Assembly: GCA_013398295.1 (NCBI GenBank)
Contig: VZSF01010491.1
Coordinates: 141,003-205,002 of the forward strand
Source of the DNA: Chionis minor
Lineage: Eukaryota > Chordata > Aves > Charadriiformes > Chionididae
Length of the DNA stretch: 64,000 nt
Direction of reading: 5' to 3'
The notes beneath the pieces were generated by a model. It was given only the letters and a program-made list of their open reading frames with translations, did no database searches and was not told the origin of the DNA. The translations under genes were made by a program, and so were the position numbers. Shown here piece after piece: positions 49,626 to 61,074 of this stretch. The stretch's first letter is position 1. The number at the start of each line of letters is the position of its first letter.

Positions 49626-50603
49626 TACAATATCTTCAAGTTTTCAGCACTTTTAGAAATGTGGATGCCAAAGATAGATGGAATTGCATTGTGAGGAAAG
49701 ATGTTTATATTCATGGAACAACAACAAAACAGAACAAATTTTGAAATTTTGGAAGAGATTTTACGGTAAATTTGGACTCCTGAATAACCAGTATCCAAGT
49801 AATGCAAGCTAAGGAAAAAGAGCTCATGTGCCTCTAAAGGCATGGTCACCTTTAAGAGGTAGTATATAAAGAGGCATGATGATAAATTGTGAGCAGCATT
49901 TCTCGTACATAAAAGGTGTGGAATGCTGAAAATGCTGCTACCAAATGATATAAAAATATCCCCTCTTTTATCTGCAAAAAGAAATTCTAATAATATTGTC
50001 CAGTGTGTCCGAGAAATATCCTACGGACATGTCCGCAGGTGCCTGCAGTCTCCTGTGCAGAATAGCCAACACAGACATGCCCAGAAACACCTGAGTTTTG
50101 TCTACATGTGTGTTTGCTTTACCTCTGCCACTTCACCACCCTGAGCTTTTCATGTTAAAGGCTTAATTTGCCATTTCACTTTACTCCTCTGGTCTTCCAC
50201 TGTAATGCGTGTTGGAAAGCGCCAAACCCAAATGTAGCCTTCCCAGGTGAGGAGTGGCCATTCATGAACGCTGAACTTGAGGGGGAGGGGGGTCCTCTTG
50301 GCCTTCAAAGTCCTCAGCAGGTTGTTCCTGACAGTCATTAGTAAATCACCGCTTGAGAGTTTTTGGCCAGTTCTCAGTAGCTGTCAGGGATGTGTCTGAA
50401 GAGATGGAGGTGATCCTGATCTAGGTTGTTCTCCTTTACCTCTGCCACCCCAGGCTCAGCAAAGCCAGATGCTGTTATTTTGTATGTGGTAGATATGTTG
50501 GCCTTGCTAGTGGGTCTGCACATCTCTCCTCTGCCTCTGCGTGGGGACATCCTTAGCCTTGGGGACAGACCTTTGTGGGGGTGGGAGTTGGGTGTCAACA
50601 TGT

Positions 50604-51222
50604 TACAGAATCACAGAATGGTAGGGGTTGGAAGGGACCTTCCGAGATCTTCTAGTCCAGGTTCACCTGAAGCAGGTTGCACAGGAGTGTATCCAGCTGG
50701 GTTCTGAATGTTTCCAACCTCTCTGGGCAGCCTGTTCCTGTGCTCTGTCACCCTCAAGGTAAGAGGTTTTTCCTCATGTTGAGGTGTAATTTCCTGTGTT
50801 CCAGTTTGCACCCGTTGCCCTGTCACTGGGCGCCACTGAAAAGAGACTGGCCCAATCCTCTTGACACCCGCCCTTTAGATTTTTATAAGTATTGATGAGA
50901 TCCCCTCTCAGACTTCTCCAGGCTACATAGACCCAGGTCTCTCAGCCTTTCCTCATAAGAGAGATGCTCCATTCCCTGGATCTTTGTAGCCCTCCAGTGG
51001 ACTCTCTCAAGCAGTTCTGTTTTTCTTGAATCGGGGAGCCCAGAACTGGACATAGCACTCCAGTTGTGGCCTCACAGGGCAGAGTAAAGGGGGAGGATGA
51101 CCTCCCTCCACCTGCTGGCCATGCTCTTTTTAATGCAACCCAGGATACCATTGGCCTTCTTGGCCACAAGGGCACATTGCTGGCTTATGGTCAACTTTTT
51201 GTCCACCGGGACTCCCGTGTCC
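50604..51222 (-). mobile_element. CR1 LINE, second longest copy, 5'-truncated
   Basis: It begins with reversed tail units (ACAGAATCACAGAATGG) and proceeds through the 3' UTR, the ORF2 stop and about 500 bp of ORF2. The minus-strand translation includes [18 protein letters not shown] and [11 protein letters not shown], the conserved segments also seen in the copy at 33.4 kb. The ORF is broken between the segments ending near 50941 and 51072. Homology fades after CCACCGGGACTCCCGTGTCC near 51222, the truncation point. Confidence 0.94.
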
Positions 51223-51229
51223 TGATGAC

Positions 51230-53080
51230 ACATCAGGAATGAGAGCCATGCACTCCTCACAATGTGTGCTACGTACAGCCCTCGCCTCTCTGAGGACACC
51301 ATAGTGGCCAGGAGGACACACTCAGCTCCAAGGCCTGGAGGGATTCAAACCAACTTTGGGCATGCTGCAGCAGTTGCAGTAAGGGAAGGGACATTCCCAC
51401 AGGGACAGGTTTTCCCCAAATCTGCTTAAATCTGTTCTGAGCATATGGCTCATGCCTTACTCACTCGTTAAGTTTAGAGCTGCTGAAACACGATGCTTCC
51501 AGAAATGTCGTCTCATCAGCGCTGTGGGGAGGCATTTCGGGTTAAATGGGGAAAAGGACCAGGGGAATGTTTAGCCGAAAGGGCACATGGCAGAAATAGT
51601 TGTAGGAAAGCTCTAGCCTGTTGGCTGTCCCTGTGCCCAGAGGAGTGGAGGACCCAGGGCCAGCATCGCATAGGCAGCATGGCACAGCCATGAGGAACCT
51701 CTTGCCTTAGAGGCTTTCTCCCTGAACAGCCAATGACATTAATGATGGTAGAGAGGATAGGCGCAACTGGGAAAAGCTATTTGAAAAAACATCTCAGGAA
51801 ACTAATACTTGTTAGCATGTTTTGAACAAGCTGACAGAGAATAGGAGCCATGGTGAGTTATGGGGTGAGCAGGAATGATGGAGCTCACTACAGAGGTGGT
51901 GTGAAAAGACCGCCAGCCGTCAGGCAGGTGTCCCCTTGTTTTGCTACTGCAGTGTCCTTTTCCCTAGGATGTCATTTGTACAGAGGCAAGCCTTGCTTCT
52001 CAGTGGGACATGCACCCACCTCAGAGGGAAAGTTGGGGATTGCTTTTGGTTTTTGAGTGTGTCCTGTGTCCTATGGGTGTCTCTATGGTGAGAGAGGAGT
52101 CAGTGTCAGGAGCAAACAGTTTACCATCCCCTGGCTGCCCAGTTCCCAGAAGGCATAATTCCCAAATAACCACGTCCTGCCCCTTCAATCCCTCACTGGC
52201 TTCAAGGAGAAAGGATGCTTTTCTCCCTGCTTCCCTCCTGGTTGTGTCAGGCCTGTTTCTGCAGTCAAGTGCTGCTCCCAGGAGCTGCTTTTTGCAGTTT
52301 CTGTCCACGACCTTGCACGTCCCTCTGGAAACAGTGACTTTCCTTAGAAATAAAGAAAGCCACCACACACATGCACCATGCTTTGCTGCTGAGCGAAGAC
52401 ACGGAGGCTTTCTGTTAAGAGTTTTCATCCATGGAAAAGCTAAAAGTTTTCGTTCATGGAAAAGCGTTTTTTGCTTTCATGTTACACCTGCAGAACACCC
52501 ACCTTGGTGCTAACACTGAGGAGAGGCAGAGCATGCAGAGAGAGAGAGATTCCTGGCACTAAGGGTTAAAATAATATGGGCTGCTTGTAAATAAGTACCC
52601 TCCAGTGAGTAGCTATTAATAGTGTGAACGTCCTTTTTAAAGGCAACTGAAACACACTTGCAGAGGAAGACCCGGCATAATGTGAGTCCCTTGGTATGTG
52701 GCAGCATCTCTGGGGCTGGGGGCCAGCCGGATGTGCTCCTGCTCCTGTGCTATCCCACCGAGCCTTTCTCTGGTGGCTTCTTGAGGAGAGCAGCTTGTGG
52801 ACCTACACTTGCCACCGCCCCTACCAGACTTTGCGTTTATCCTTTCCGGGTGCCTGTGGTCTCCCCTAACTTTGTTTCTCCCGCAGCTGAAGGAGAAGCC
52901 ACTGCTGGGTGGAAGTTGAGCTCCTCCACCTATTGCTTCAAGGCAGCAGGGTGGGCTCATACCTCCTGTAAAGCACCGCGTGGAGGGTGTGCTGGAGAAT
53001 ACCGGGTCAGCTTCTGCAGTTGCCTAAACTTAACGGTAAAATCTCCATTTGCATTCAGTGCCTCGGCTGGCTGCAGAGAT
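51230..53080. other. unannotated DNA
   Basis: No gene recognised. Overlapping frames of 107-175 codons at 52.0-53.2 kb run in both directions. A short (AG)n tract is at 52537-52549. An octamer-like ATTTGCAT at 53047-53054 stands just before the CpG-rich patch. Confidence 0.4.
52421..52470. repeat. 25-bp tandem duplication
   Basis: Units 52421-52445 and 52446-52470 share GTTTTC, then TTCATGGAAAAGC-like text (CATCCATGGAAAAGC versus CGTTCATGGAAAAGC), with a few substitutions. It is older than the duplication at 46033. Confidence 0.85.
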
Positions 53081-53089
53081 GGCATGGCC

Positions 53090-53460
53090 CAGACAGACTT
53101 GTGGGATGGCCGGGGGTGGAGGTGGGTGCCCAGACCCCCGGGAACCACGTGGGGTCCATGCCAAGGCAGCCAGGCACATATGTAGGGTCAGGGCAGCATG
53201 TGCGCCCCTCTCCCCGGGCAGCCCGGGGATTGAATGTCTTAGAGGTGTCGGGCACCCAGCGGCACCCTCGGACGCCCGGGCGCGATGAGTGGGGTCAGCT
53301 AATGGCAGGAGTGTCTCGGGCTGGCTCGCACCTCAGGCTGTGAGAGACCTGATCAGTTATCTCATGTTTCTCTGCGGGAACCAGACACCCCCACCCACCC
53401 ACCCACTTCTGTCTCACCCGAGCTGCCCGACGGGCGACGGCAGAGAGGAGCTGCTCTGTT
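53090..53460. promoter_or_regulatory. CpG-rich patch, possible promoter
   Basis: In 53201-53300 there are about ten CpG in a GC content near 70 percent, far above the rest of the window. CpG clusters continue to 53450 (CCGACGGGCGACGGC). A (CCCA)n run lies at 53389-53406, an (AC)n run at 53465-53477 and a T12 run at 53555-53566 just outside. This resembles a small CpG island, which in birds usually marks a promoter or an orphan regulatory island. No first exon can be assigned on either strand. Confidence 0.4.
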
Positions 53461-53479
53461 ATCACAGACACACACACAG

Positions 53480-56400
53480 ATGCGGCTGACCTCTCCAGCT
53501 CCTGACTTTAGCCAAAATCACATTCAGCTCTCTGCAGCCCTAAGGATCCCCCCCTTTTTTTTTTTTCTCGTAGTAAAGGGAAAAAAAGGGCAACATTCCT
53601 CTAACACGGTAGCAGTTCTTAGGAAAGGAAACCCTGTGAATTAGTGAGAGATTCCATGCAGGCTTGCACAAAGTTGAAACAGTTTTAAAATAGCACAGAT
53701 CAGTTCTTGGGGACATGATTATAAACGCCTTGTCGAAATGTCAAGGGAAAACCCAGAGAAAGGGACTTCTCTAACTATTTTTTTCTGTAGACATTTCTAA
53801 AGAATCCATCTTTTAAAGTGTGTCAGCCGTCCTTTTTATTCTTTCAGTGTTCTTTATCCAGGAACTCCTAACTTACAAACAATGAATTTGCTCTATTGCA
53901 AAGTTTGAAAGACAGGACCTGATTGCTTAGTTTCTGGAGGGAGAGGGGCATTTTATCTGTAGATGATAAAATAGATCTCATTACAATATCACATTTGTGG
54001 TGTGAATTTTCCATTGGCAATTTTTAATGGTCCAGTGTAGTTATTGCTTGTGATGTAACTCTATTAGAAGTTCTCTTCTTTATATTTTTTATGATATTTT
54101 GGAGCTGGAATATGTAATGTGAAGGTGGTTTCATTAAAGCTCACCGTAACCCTGCATATTTCAGGGGATTTCTACTGGTTGCTGTTTATAAAACTGTGTC
54201 TATCAATAGCCAGGATATGTGCAAGGCAGAAATTTATCTGTTCACTGGATCACTACTGAAATTATTTGCATGACAAAAATGCATGTCATTGCTGGAATAC
54301 CCAAACAGGAGGAGATAAAGTCATTCTTGAAAAAAAGATGTATCCTTTTCAAATTGTTTTTTAAAATATAAAAGTAAATTGTTGATGTAAATAACGTGAA
54401 GTCAGCCTGCTCCACCTGGGAATCTGCCCCATGTGGTCATACTCAGAGGGATGGGTATTAATCTATTATTCAACTGCAAAGTTCAGTAGAATAACTGTTC
54501 TCACTAATTGCTAATGGGTGAAATTGCTGGTGCTTATAGGGAGGTATTCTGGTAACAGATAATTAAGCAACTAAGTAGTTGAAAATGTCAGGAGAGAAAA
54601 ATCATCTTTTCACCTCACTGAGTTCATTTTTAAAACTCTATCAGCCGAGCTCAGTCTGCTCCCATACAGCCAGCCTACAGCTGTGCTGGGGAGATGCCCT
54701 ATGGACACTGAGCACACAGACAGAGGGGAAACTGAGGGAAAACCCCTTTTCTTGATCCTCCTTTGACAGCTGCCTCCCATGCTCAAGAAGGAGCTGCAAA
54801 CCTCTGCTGACTGCAACATGTGGCTCTTGCTTGTGTTGGCTTTTAGAGCCAGGCCTTGATCATCACTTGCCTCACGGCTGAGAGAAGTTGTTCCTTCCCA
54901 CAAGCCGTCTCCCCATGCTACTGCACTCAGATGGCTCTCCTCCGGCTCTACGGTTCAGATATACTCCTGGAGCCTCTCCTTTTTGGGAGGTGGCAGAGCA
55001 AGGATAGGCAGGTCGTCTGCTGTAGAGACGAGGAGAAAGCAGAGGGGCACCTCTCCGCCTTAGCAACATCAATTGGAGGGAGAAGGCAATTCAGCCAGCA
55101 AGTGAGGACAAGAGCTGTAACGTGCTATTTTGGCCCCTCCACCATCTTTGAAATCATCTGTCCATGACCCTGGGGAGGGCAAGGAAGCAATCCCTGACCC
55201 CTTGGAGCCTCGGGGCAATGTGGCAAGTGCCTGACCTCCTGGTATTTCAGCGGCCCCTGGGGGCAGTGGTGTGGGAGCTGGGCAAGGCAGTCTGAGTCAA
55301 TGCTTCAAAACCTGACGTATTACCGCAAAGCCTCAGCACCTGCTTTGAGTCTGGCACCCTTTTTGGGGCAGGATGCGGCTGGGTACACTGGACATACTCC
55401 TTTTCTCCCTCTCCCCCTCCACTGCAGCCCCGAGAAGACCGTGAGTCTAAAGCGCTGGCTGCCCGCCCAGCTCGCAGCTTGACTGGCAGAGGCTGAGTCT
55501 AAATATCACTGCGCTTTGGTAGCTATTTTCGCACACCACGAGGATGCCCTGACCCCTTCTCCCGCTCAGGTGTGAGCCTGTCCCTGCTTGCACCTATCAT
55601 CTGTGGTATGACCCAACATCCCCTTGCAATTCCCTGTAATCTGGATAGGTAGGGAAGAGTGGAGAGTATTTCCCATGTTTTGCTGCTGACCACAGACAGC
55701 TATTTCTGATTGCGTGTTGGTGAGTTTGTAATGAAGAACGAGGCTCGCCGTGAATAGGTCTTGCATCACTAGCTCCCACGTGCCTGCTCCCGGACAAGTA
55801 TCACCCAAATTCACTTTCTGCAGCCCTGGCTGCCCAGCCAGTACCAATGGCAAGCTGATGCAACAAGGAGCAATGTCTACTTAAAGGTAACTATTACAGT
55901 GAAATATAATATTGCAGCAATGTCTGTCTTAAGGATGGCCACAGAAATACCAGCACATCCACGTCCAGATGCTCATGTCCTGCTGAGCAGAGAGCAGTGA
56001 CACTCACAGCCTTGTGCTGGGGTTTGAAAGCTCAGTCTGGATAACTGGACTACATTAGAGCTCAGCTGGAGTGAAATTTCCTCAGTAGTTTGAAAGTTAG
56101 AAGTCTTTGATTTACAAGGCTATAAAATGAGTGACAGATGTAGTCCATTACAGATACACTTAAAAATTTTTCTATTTTGCTCACACACAGCGAGTTTAAA
56201 ATCACCCTCCCTCAGAGTCAAGAAGCCTGACCAAAAAAAGAGCCCTCTTCCAAGGCCCCTGTCTCCAGTAAAGTTTCAGCAGAGCAGACGAGCACCTGCT
56301 CTTCGAGACAGGCTGAACATAACGTTGGCTGAGGCCGATGAAAAGGCTGCAGCAGGCTTTGAGTCAGACCCATATTGATTCTCACGTGAATATGACACAA

Positions 56401-57085
56401 GGCAGATGTTCTCCATAAATGACCACCATAAACGACTTTACCCAGCTCCCGTACACAATGAGGGCTAGCTACACAGAAGCTGAATTTCTTTTATAAATAG
56501 CATTCTTTGAAAGTAAATTATTGGGTAAAGAGGAGAACCCATAAGGCAGTGGACTTAGGAACTAGACTGCAATGGGGGGGGGGGACACACATAACAGAAA
56601 ATTTAAAGAACTGGCCAAATGCATACATGTTCACTAGATGAGAACAGCTCAGCAGTCAGAGACAATTCTGACTGATTGCCTACAAGATCAGATGAGGGAT
56701 GAACGAAAATGCAGGCTCCTTGGGATCCAGGGCATGGCTGGGATACTGCGTGTTTTTGAGGCTGCACAGGAAGCCAAAATCTGTGGGTACACTGAAAAGG
56801 GATTTTTGTGCCCATTGTCTGATAATCTATAGCGCTCTGCGGTGAATGGCAAGTTCAGGTGTCCACTGTAAGAGCCTGGGCTTTTGTCATGTCCCACCAT
56901 TTTCAGCCCAGAGCAGGTGTGCTGAACCAAGGGCTGTTTGCCTGTGACTTGTGCAATACAACTGATTGAAAGGTGGGCTTTGTAATAGTGTGGATAATAT
57001 AAAACCAAAAACTATGGGAAAACCACCAATTAAAAAACACTAAAGCTTGAAGAATTTCATTGAACAAATGCCCAAATGCTGGCTG
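53480..57085. other. unannotated DNA
   Basis: 53.57-54.6 kb is AT-rich without repeats. 54.8-55.9 kb is mixed and opens short frames. A strong acceptor (TTTTGCTGCTGACCACAG) and donor (TTG then GTGAGT) enclose only 24 bp at about 55700-55723, microexon-sized but unsupported. A G11 run is at 56574-56584. Confidence 0.4.
56191..56378 (+). other. candidate terminal coding exon
   Basis: A strong acceptor (TTTTTCTATTTTGCTCACACACAG) opens a frame that runs to a TGA at 56376-56378, about 61 codons. The peptide is basic and proline/serine-rich (SPLPRPLSPVKFQQSRRAPA), then acidic near its end (TLAEADEKAAAGFE), like the tail of a cytoskeletal or scaffold protein. No strong AATAAA follows closely. I cannot name the family, and chance is a real alternative. 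Confidence 0.2.
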
Positions 57086-57089
57086 ACCT

Positions 57090-57360
57090 GTTAAAGTATT
57101 TCAGTTTCGTTTCGACATTGCTTAATGCTCTCCAAAACCTTTTTCCCATTGTAGGGGTGGACCTGGATCAGTTTTGAAGTGGAGAACAGTATTTCAAAAC
57201 AAGAAGTAGAAAAGTTTTTTCTTCGATGTTGAATGAAAATGGTGGAGTATTTCGAAAACAAATTCCCGAATGTCAAAAACCACAAAAATCTGCAGCTTTG
57301 ATATACTTTTCCATTTTTTTTCCCTTGGAAACTTATCAAGTTTGACCCAATGTTTTCAAA
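57090..57360. mobile_element. possible old palindromic DNA-element relic
   Basis: CAGTTTCGTTTCGACATTG near 57102 and the reverse of CTTCGATGTTGAATGAAAATG near 57221 form a diverged inverted pair about 100 bp apart. The texture (TTTCGAAAAC, TTTTCAAAAATAGG) resembles AT-rich palindromic repeats of turtles and crocodilians. Only partial symmetry remains. Confidence 0.25.
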
Positions 57361-57579
57361 AATAGGTATTTAAGAGATTTATTTATTGACAAAAAGACTC
57401 CTTCCCCATGTAATCTAGATTTAAAGCTGTGATCTGCAGCCCTGCAAGCTAAGGCTTTCTCACTGGGGCTGTAGCAGTCTGGTGTCTCCTCCTGACATAA
57501 ATTCACCAGTGAGCCTCATAACTCAGGAAAATATAAAATTGGCTGAGCTACACAGCTGTAAAACCAGAGCCATGCAGTG

Positions 57580-58350
57580 GGGAATCAGGCGTAGGCTGCT
57601 AATTTCACACCGTTGGGGAACAAAAAAAGGAGTTTAAAGTTAATTAAAATCAAAAGAATCCCTCTGTAAATTATATCTGAGGATGTTGGAGTGAAAAGGA
57701 CAGAAGGCAAATGAATATTTACGGCGGGGAACTTAACTAGCTCCAGTAGGAGCTGGTATGGCTCACCTTTGGCATCACTGTCTGTCTCACGGCTAAGGGG
57801 AGTTACTTGGGCAGGATCTGCTCCCCAGATGCAGGCAGGGTCTGGAGCCCCCCATGCCCTGACTGGGGGGAAAAGCGACTGCTCAGTCTGTGCGTTGCCT
57901 CGGGCTGGGTGCTGCAGAGGGCTCCCGATGGTTCCCTGCTGCTGACAGTGTTTGACAGGGTGCCAGCCCCAGGCTGACCTCTCAGCCGCCCCAGGTGTGC
58001 AGAGGAATGGGGGAGGCACGCGCTGCGGTCTGCCACTGGTGCAGGCACTGGCAGCTGGGTAGAGGAAAGCATGAGGGTTCCGTGGGATGTGGGACCAGAC
58101 CTGCACCCCCCGCAGGGAGGGCATCAGGGGGCAGAGGGAACGCTGGGCAGAGGAGCAGAGGATTGGGGGAACCTCCATCCGCAGGGAAGCTGCAGTTTAG
58201 AGCATCCCTTCCTGTGTCCCCCCAGCACACAGGTGCTATCTTCCTGCTGTGGCAATGCCGTCCGGCACCGGCCATCATCCAGCACCTTCTGCTAGAGGGG
58301 GGCTTCTCTGCGCAGCCTGGAGGATGCATGAAACCTGCGTGAGTCCTCCC
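57580..58350. other. GC-rich patch with shadow frames
   Basis: A 197-codon minus frame (57585-58178), a 138-codon minus frame (57982-58398) and a 115-codon plus frame (57995-58342) overlap. None has recognised motifs, and proline/serine/cysteine-rich composition follows the base content. Not called as a gene. Confidence 0.45.
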
Positions 58351-58359
58351 TAGCAAGCT

Positions 58360-59830
58360 TGGTCTGGTATTAATCCATTGTTTGGCACCACTGGCCAAAT
58401 TATTCTCTCAACAAAAGCCTGCATAAAACTGAAGTAGCTCCACTAGACTCTGAGGTGTAATGCAGATTTATGTTATGCTGATTAGGAGCAAAGTTTGATC
58501 CTGTTATTTTATAACGCCGTGACTGCAGTTTCACTAGTCCTTGGGGTACAGAGCAGAAGTATTTGTATTTACTTGTTCTGAATTTTAAGTGTATTTTTCT
58601 GTGATACCTTAACTAAAGCTTCTTTCAAAAGTGTGGATCTCTCAGATCAATATATTCTCCTCTGCCTGTGAATTGTGGCCTAATGTCCCAAGCCGTGCAG
58701 GACCCATAAAGTACCAGTCCGTAATAGCATTTCACCTCAGTGAATCTAGCAGCTCCCACTGTGTTACAAACAACATTAGTCCCTGACCTTTCGAGGGGCT
58801 CAGCAGCCAGTGAGCCCGCCTGTCTGTGGGCTCCGTGTCGCCAGTTCAGGTGGTGGGTAACTCACTGTCTTGTCATGACATGCACGCTTCCCTCGGATGA
58901 GGTATTATGGTGCATCATCCACCACCTTTTCTTGGTGAAAGGAATCATTGCCAAAAAGCCCACGAGTGTATTTTTGGTGAAAACATCTGGAAACCCGTTT
59001 TCTCCACCTCTCATGACTTTAAGGTTCTTTAAGAAAACAAGCTGGATTTTCCCTCCTGTGGGTAGCAGTTCTACATCTAATGAGGCGTTACCTGCAAAAC
59101 CTTGTCACAACAGCAAAGTGTAGCAGGATGGGGACTTTCCACACACATCCCTTTGGGAATATTACATATTAAAAGCACTTGCCCCCCAAACCATAAAACT
59201 TCTGCCTGTAAAAGGAGACTGCAAGGGCCAGAAAAGTCACCTTGCAAGCATGGAGGTGGGGATGGCAGGAGTCAAGTACACTTGACGACTCCCTAATGCT
59301 TTGATATTCAGGCTCTGCGATCCGAAAGGAAGAGAAGTAAAGGAAAAGCTTTCAGTCCAAGTAGGAAAGAGACCTCTGGCAGGATTAAATGATGTCCTGC
59401 CACCCGAGCTCTGGTTATGCTGCTAATCATTCCTTTGTGATGGAAACAGTTGCCCTTGCAATCTTTCTAGAAAATACACTACAGCTGTAGCAGAGAGCCT
59501 TAAAGCACCAAAATGTGACAACTCACTAAAACACACAACCTAAGTGAAAAATGGAGGAGAGAAATTAAAGCCCTCTAATGAATAGCGTTAGTTTATAAAA
59601 AGAGACGGAATTGTAATTTAGTCATGGTTGAATGTTTCCCATTTCCTCTTAGCATTCACAGCCCCCTTTTGTAGTTGTGCTTTTGTGGAGAGAGAGGTGT
59701 TGGGATTCTCTGAGGTTTTGGGAATATCCTTGCTTTATCCTGAAAGCACCTGTCTGTTCCCTCCATGACACAGCCTCTAATCCTGCCCTGGATACAGTGA
59801 GATGAAATGGGCTTCTAATTTCATTGTTGA
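58360..59830. other. unannotated DNA
   Basis: No gene or repeat recognised. The text around 58431-58510 (GAAGTAGCTCCACTAGACTC, AGGTGTAATGCAGATTTATG) may be a third weak relic of the palindromic amniote repeat seen at 18.2 kb. Confidence 0.4.
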
Positions 59831-59832
59831 AG

Positions 59833-59968
59833 TCAGAAGAGATAATATCTGCTCAGTTCCCTGCATAAAAATTGCTCTCTAGCATAAGCCTCCTGGAATT
59901 CTGCTTTTGAGTCCTCAAAAGGATCAGGATGTGAAGATGTGTCTGGGGGTGCATGATCTCTGTACGTG
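59833..59968 (-). other. candidate terminal coding exon
   Basis: On the minus strand an excellent acceptor (CTGACATTCTATTTTTCAG) is followed by about 44 open codons to a TGA at 59833-59835. The peptide is acidic and polar with DPFEDSKAEFQEAYAREQFL in its middle, a believable protein tail. No donor occurs before the stop, so it would have to be the last coding exon. I see no AATAAA on the minus strand in the next 250 bp, which weakens the case. Confidence 0.22.
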
Positions 59969-60529
59969 CTGAAAAATAGAATGTCAGGGTTGCTCAGTAC
60001 TATATAAAATTTTAATAAGAGTTGAGTCACGTAACGCTTTTCACTGCCTTCCCCTTTTATTCTTAATATATGTTCTAGCTGTGTCTGTGCAATATAGCTT
60101 GTCAATGTATGTAGGTATGATCTGATTCATGTTGACATCTTGTAAAGACAAGGGAGGTGTTATTCAGGCAGCTGCAAGGGCAATTCTTGGAGAGCGGGAA
60201 GAAACACTGTATTATGTCCCTTCTAATGCGAATTTTTAAAGGTTACCTCTTTTGTGCAGCATTTTCAAAGACGTGAAAACCAAGCCCCAGTAAGAAGGAG
60301 AGCCAGGAGAGGGTTAAGGAAGCCAGTGGTGCCTGATGTTAACATCTTTCCTCTTTTTCAGCTTTGTAAAAGATAAACGTTTTAGATTTCAATCTGTGGT
60401 TCCCAGCAGTGCTTTGGGAACACTGCAGTAGGCCCGCAAAAATCGCTAATGCTGAGCCAAGCCGAGATAATGCGTCTCAGCAGGAATGACATAATGCCCT
60501 AAAAGAAGACTATGATGTAATGCATATCT

Positions 60530-60960
60530 CACAAATCAGAGCCAATTTCTGTTAGAAAGCCTTGAAGTCCAGCACTAATACTGCAATACGCAGAACTTTG
60601 GGGGTTTAGATATTTTATTCATTTTTTTCCAAAAGAATAATTTTATAAGACTTACAGCACTCGTGCAGTCTGTCTCTGTTATTAGAGGAGCTTCTCACTT
60701 GTTCCACATTTTCTTGCAATTCAGGTGCTTACTGAAAGCCATTAAGCATTTCACCTTGGTTGAGGTGCCTGCAATATGTTAATACAAATGCTGTAATTTA
60801 TAGCGTTAACATGGCTGTTTATGCAGGTGAGGCATAAAGCGTATATAGCATATTACAGTAAATCCCACTTAATGAAGGTGTTACACAGGGATTTATTAGA
60901 CTCACTAATGTCTCACGAAAAAGTTAAGCAGTATTTGTGCTAAGCTCAGCTTGGGCTTCA
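60530..60960. other. AT-rich block, possible conserved noncoding element
   Basis: Complex AT-rich sequence with dense homeodomain/forkhead-like words (CCATTAAGCATTTC, GTTAATACAAATG, CACTTAATGAAGG, GATTTATTAGAC) and no repeat family. The texture suggests constraint; this is inference without alignment. Confidence 0.22.
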
Positions 60961-61074
60961 GCCAGTGCAACTCCTCAGTCCTTGGTGGAGTTGCTCCCCT
61001 GAGTGAGGTGAGCTAGATTTGCGCCCATGCACTTTATAAACCATCCCCGTTAGTTTTCCTGTCTTTTATTAATA

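Noticed and set aside
55700..55723. 24-bp microexon between a good acceptor and donor
   Set aside because: Far too short to test and no flanking exon can be linked; kept only as a remark.
57585..58178. 197-codon minus frame as a protein gene
   Set aside because: Its composition follows local GC content, frames are open on the other strand too, and there are no domain or splice signals consistent with it.
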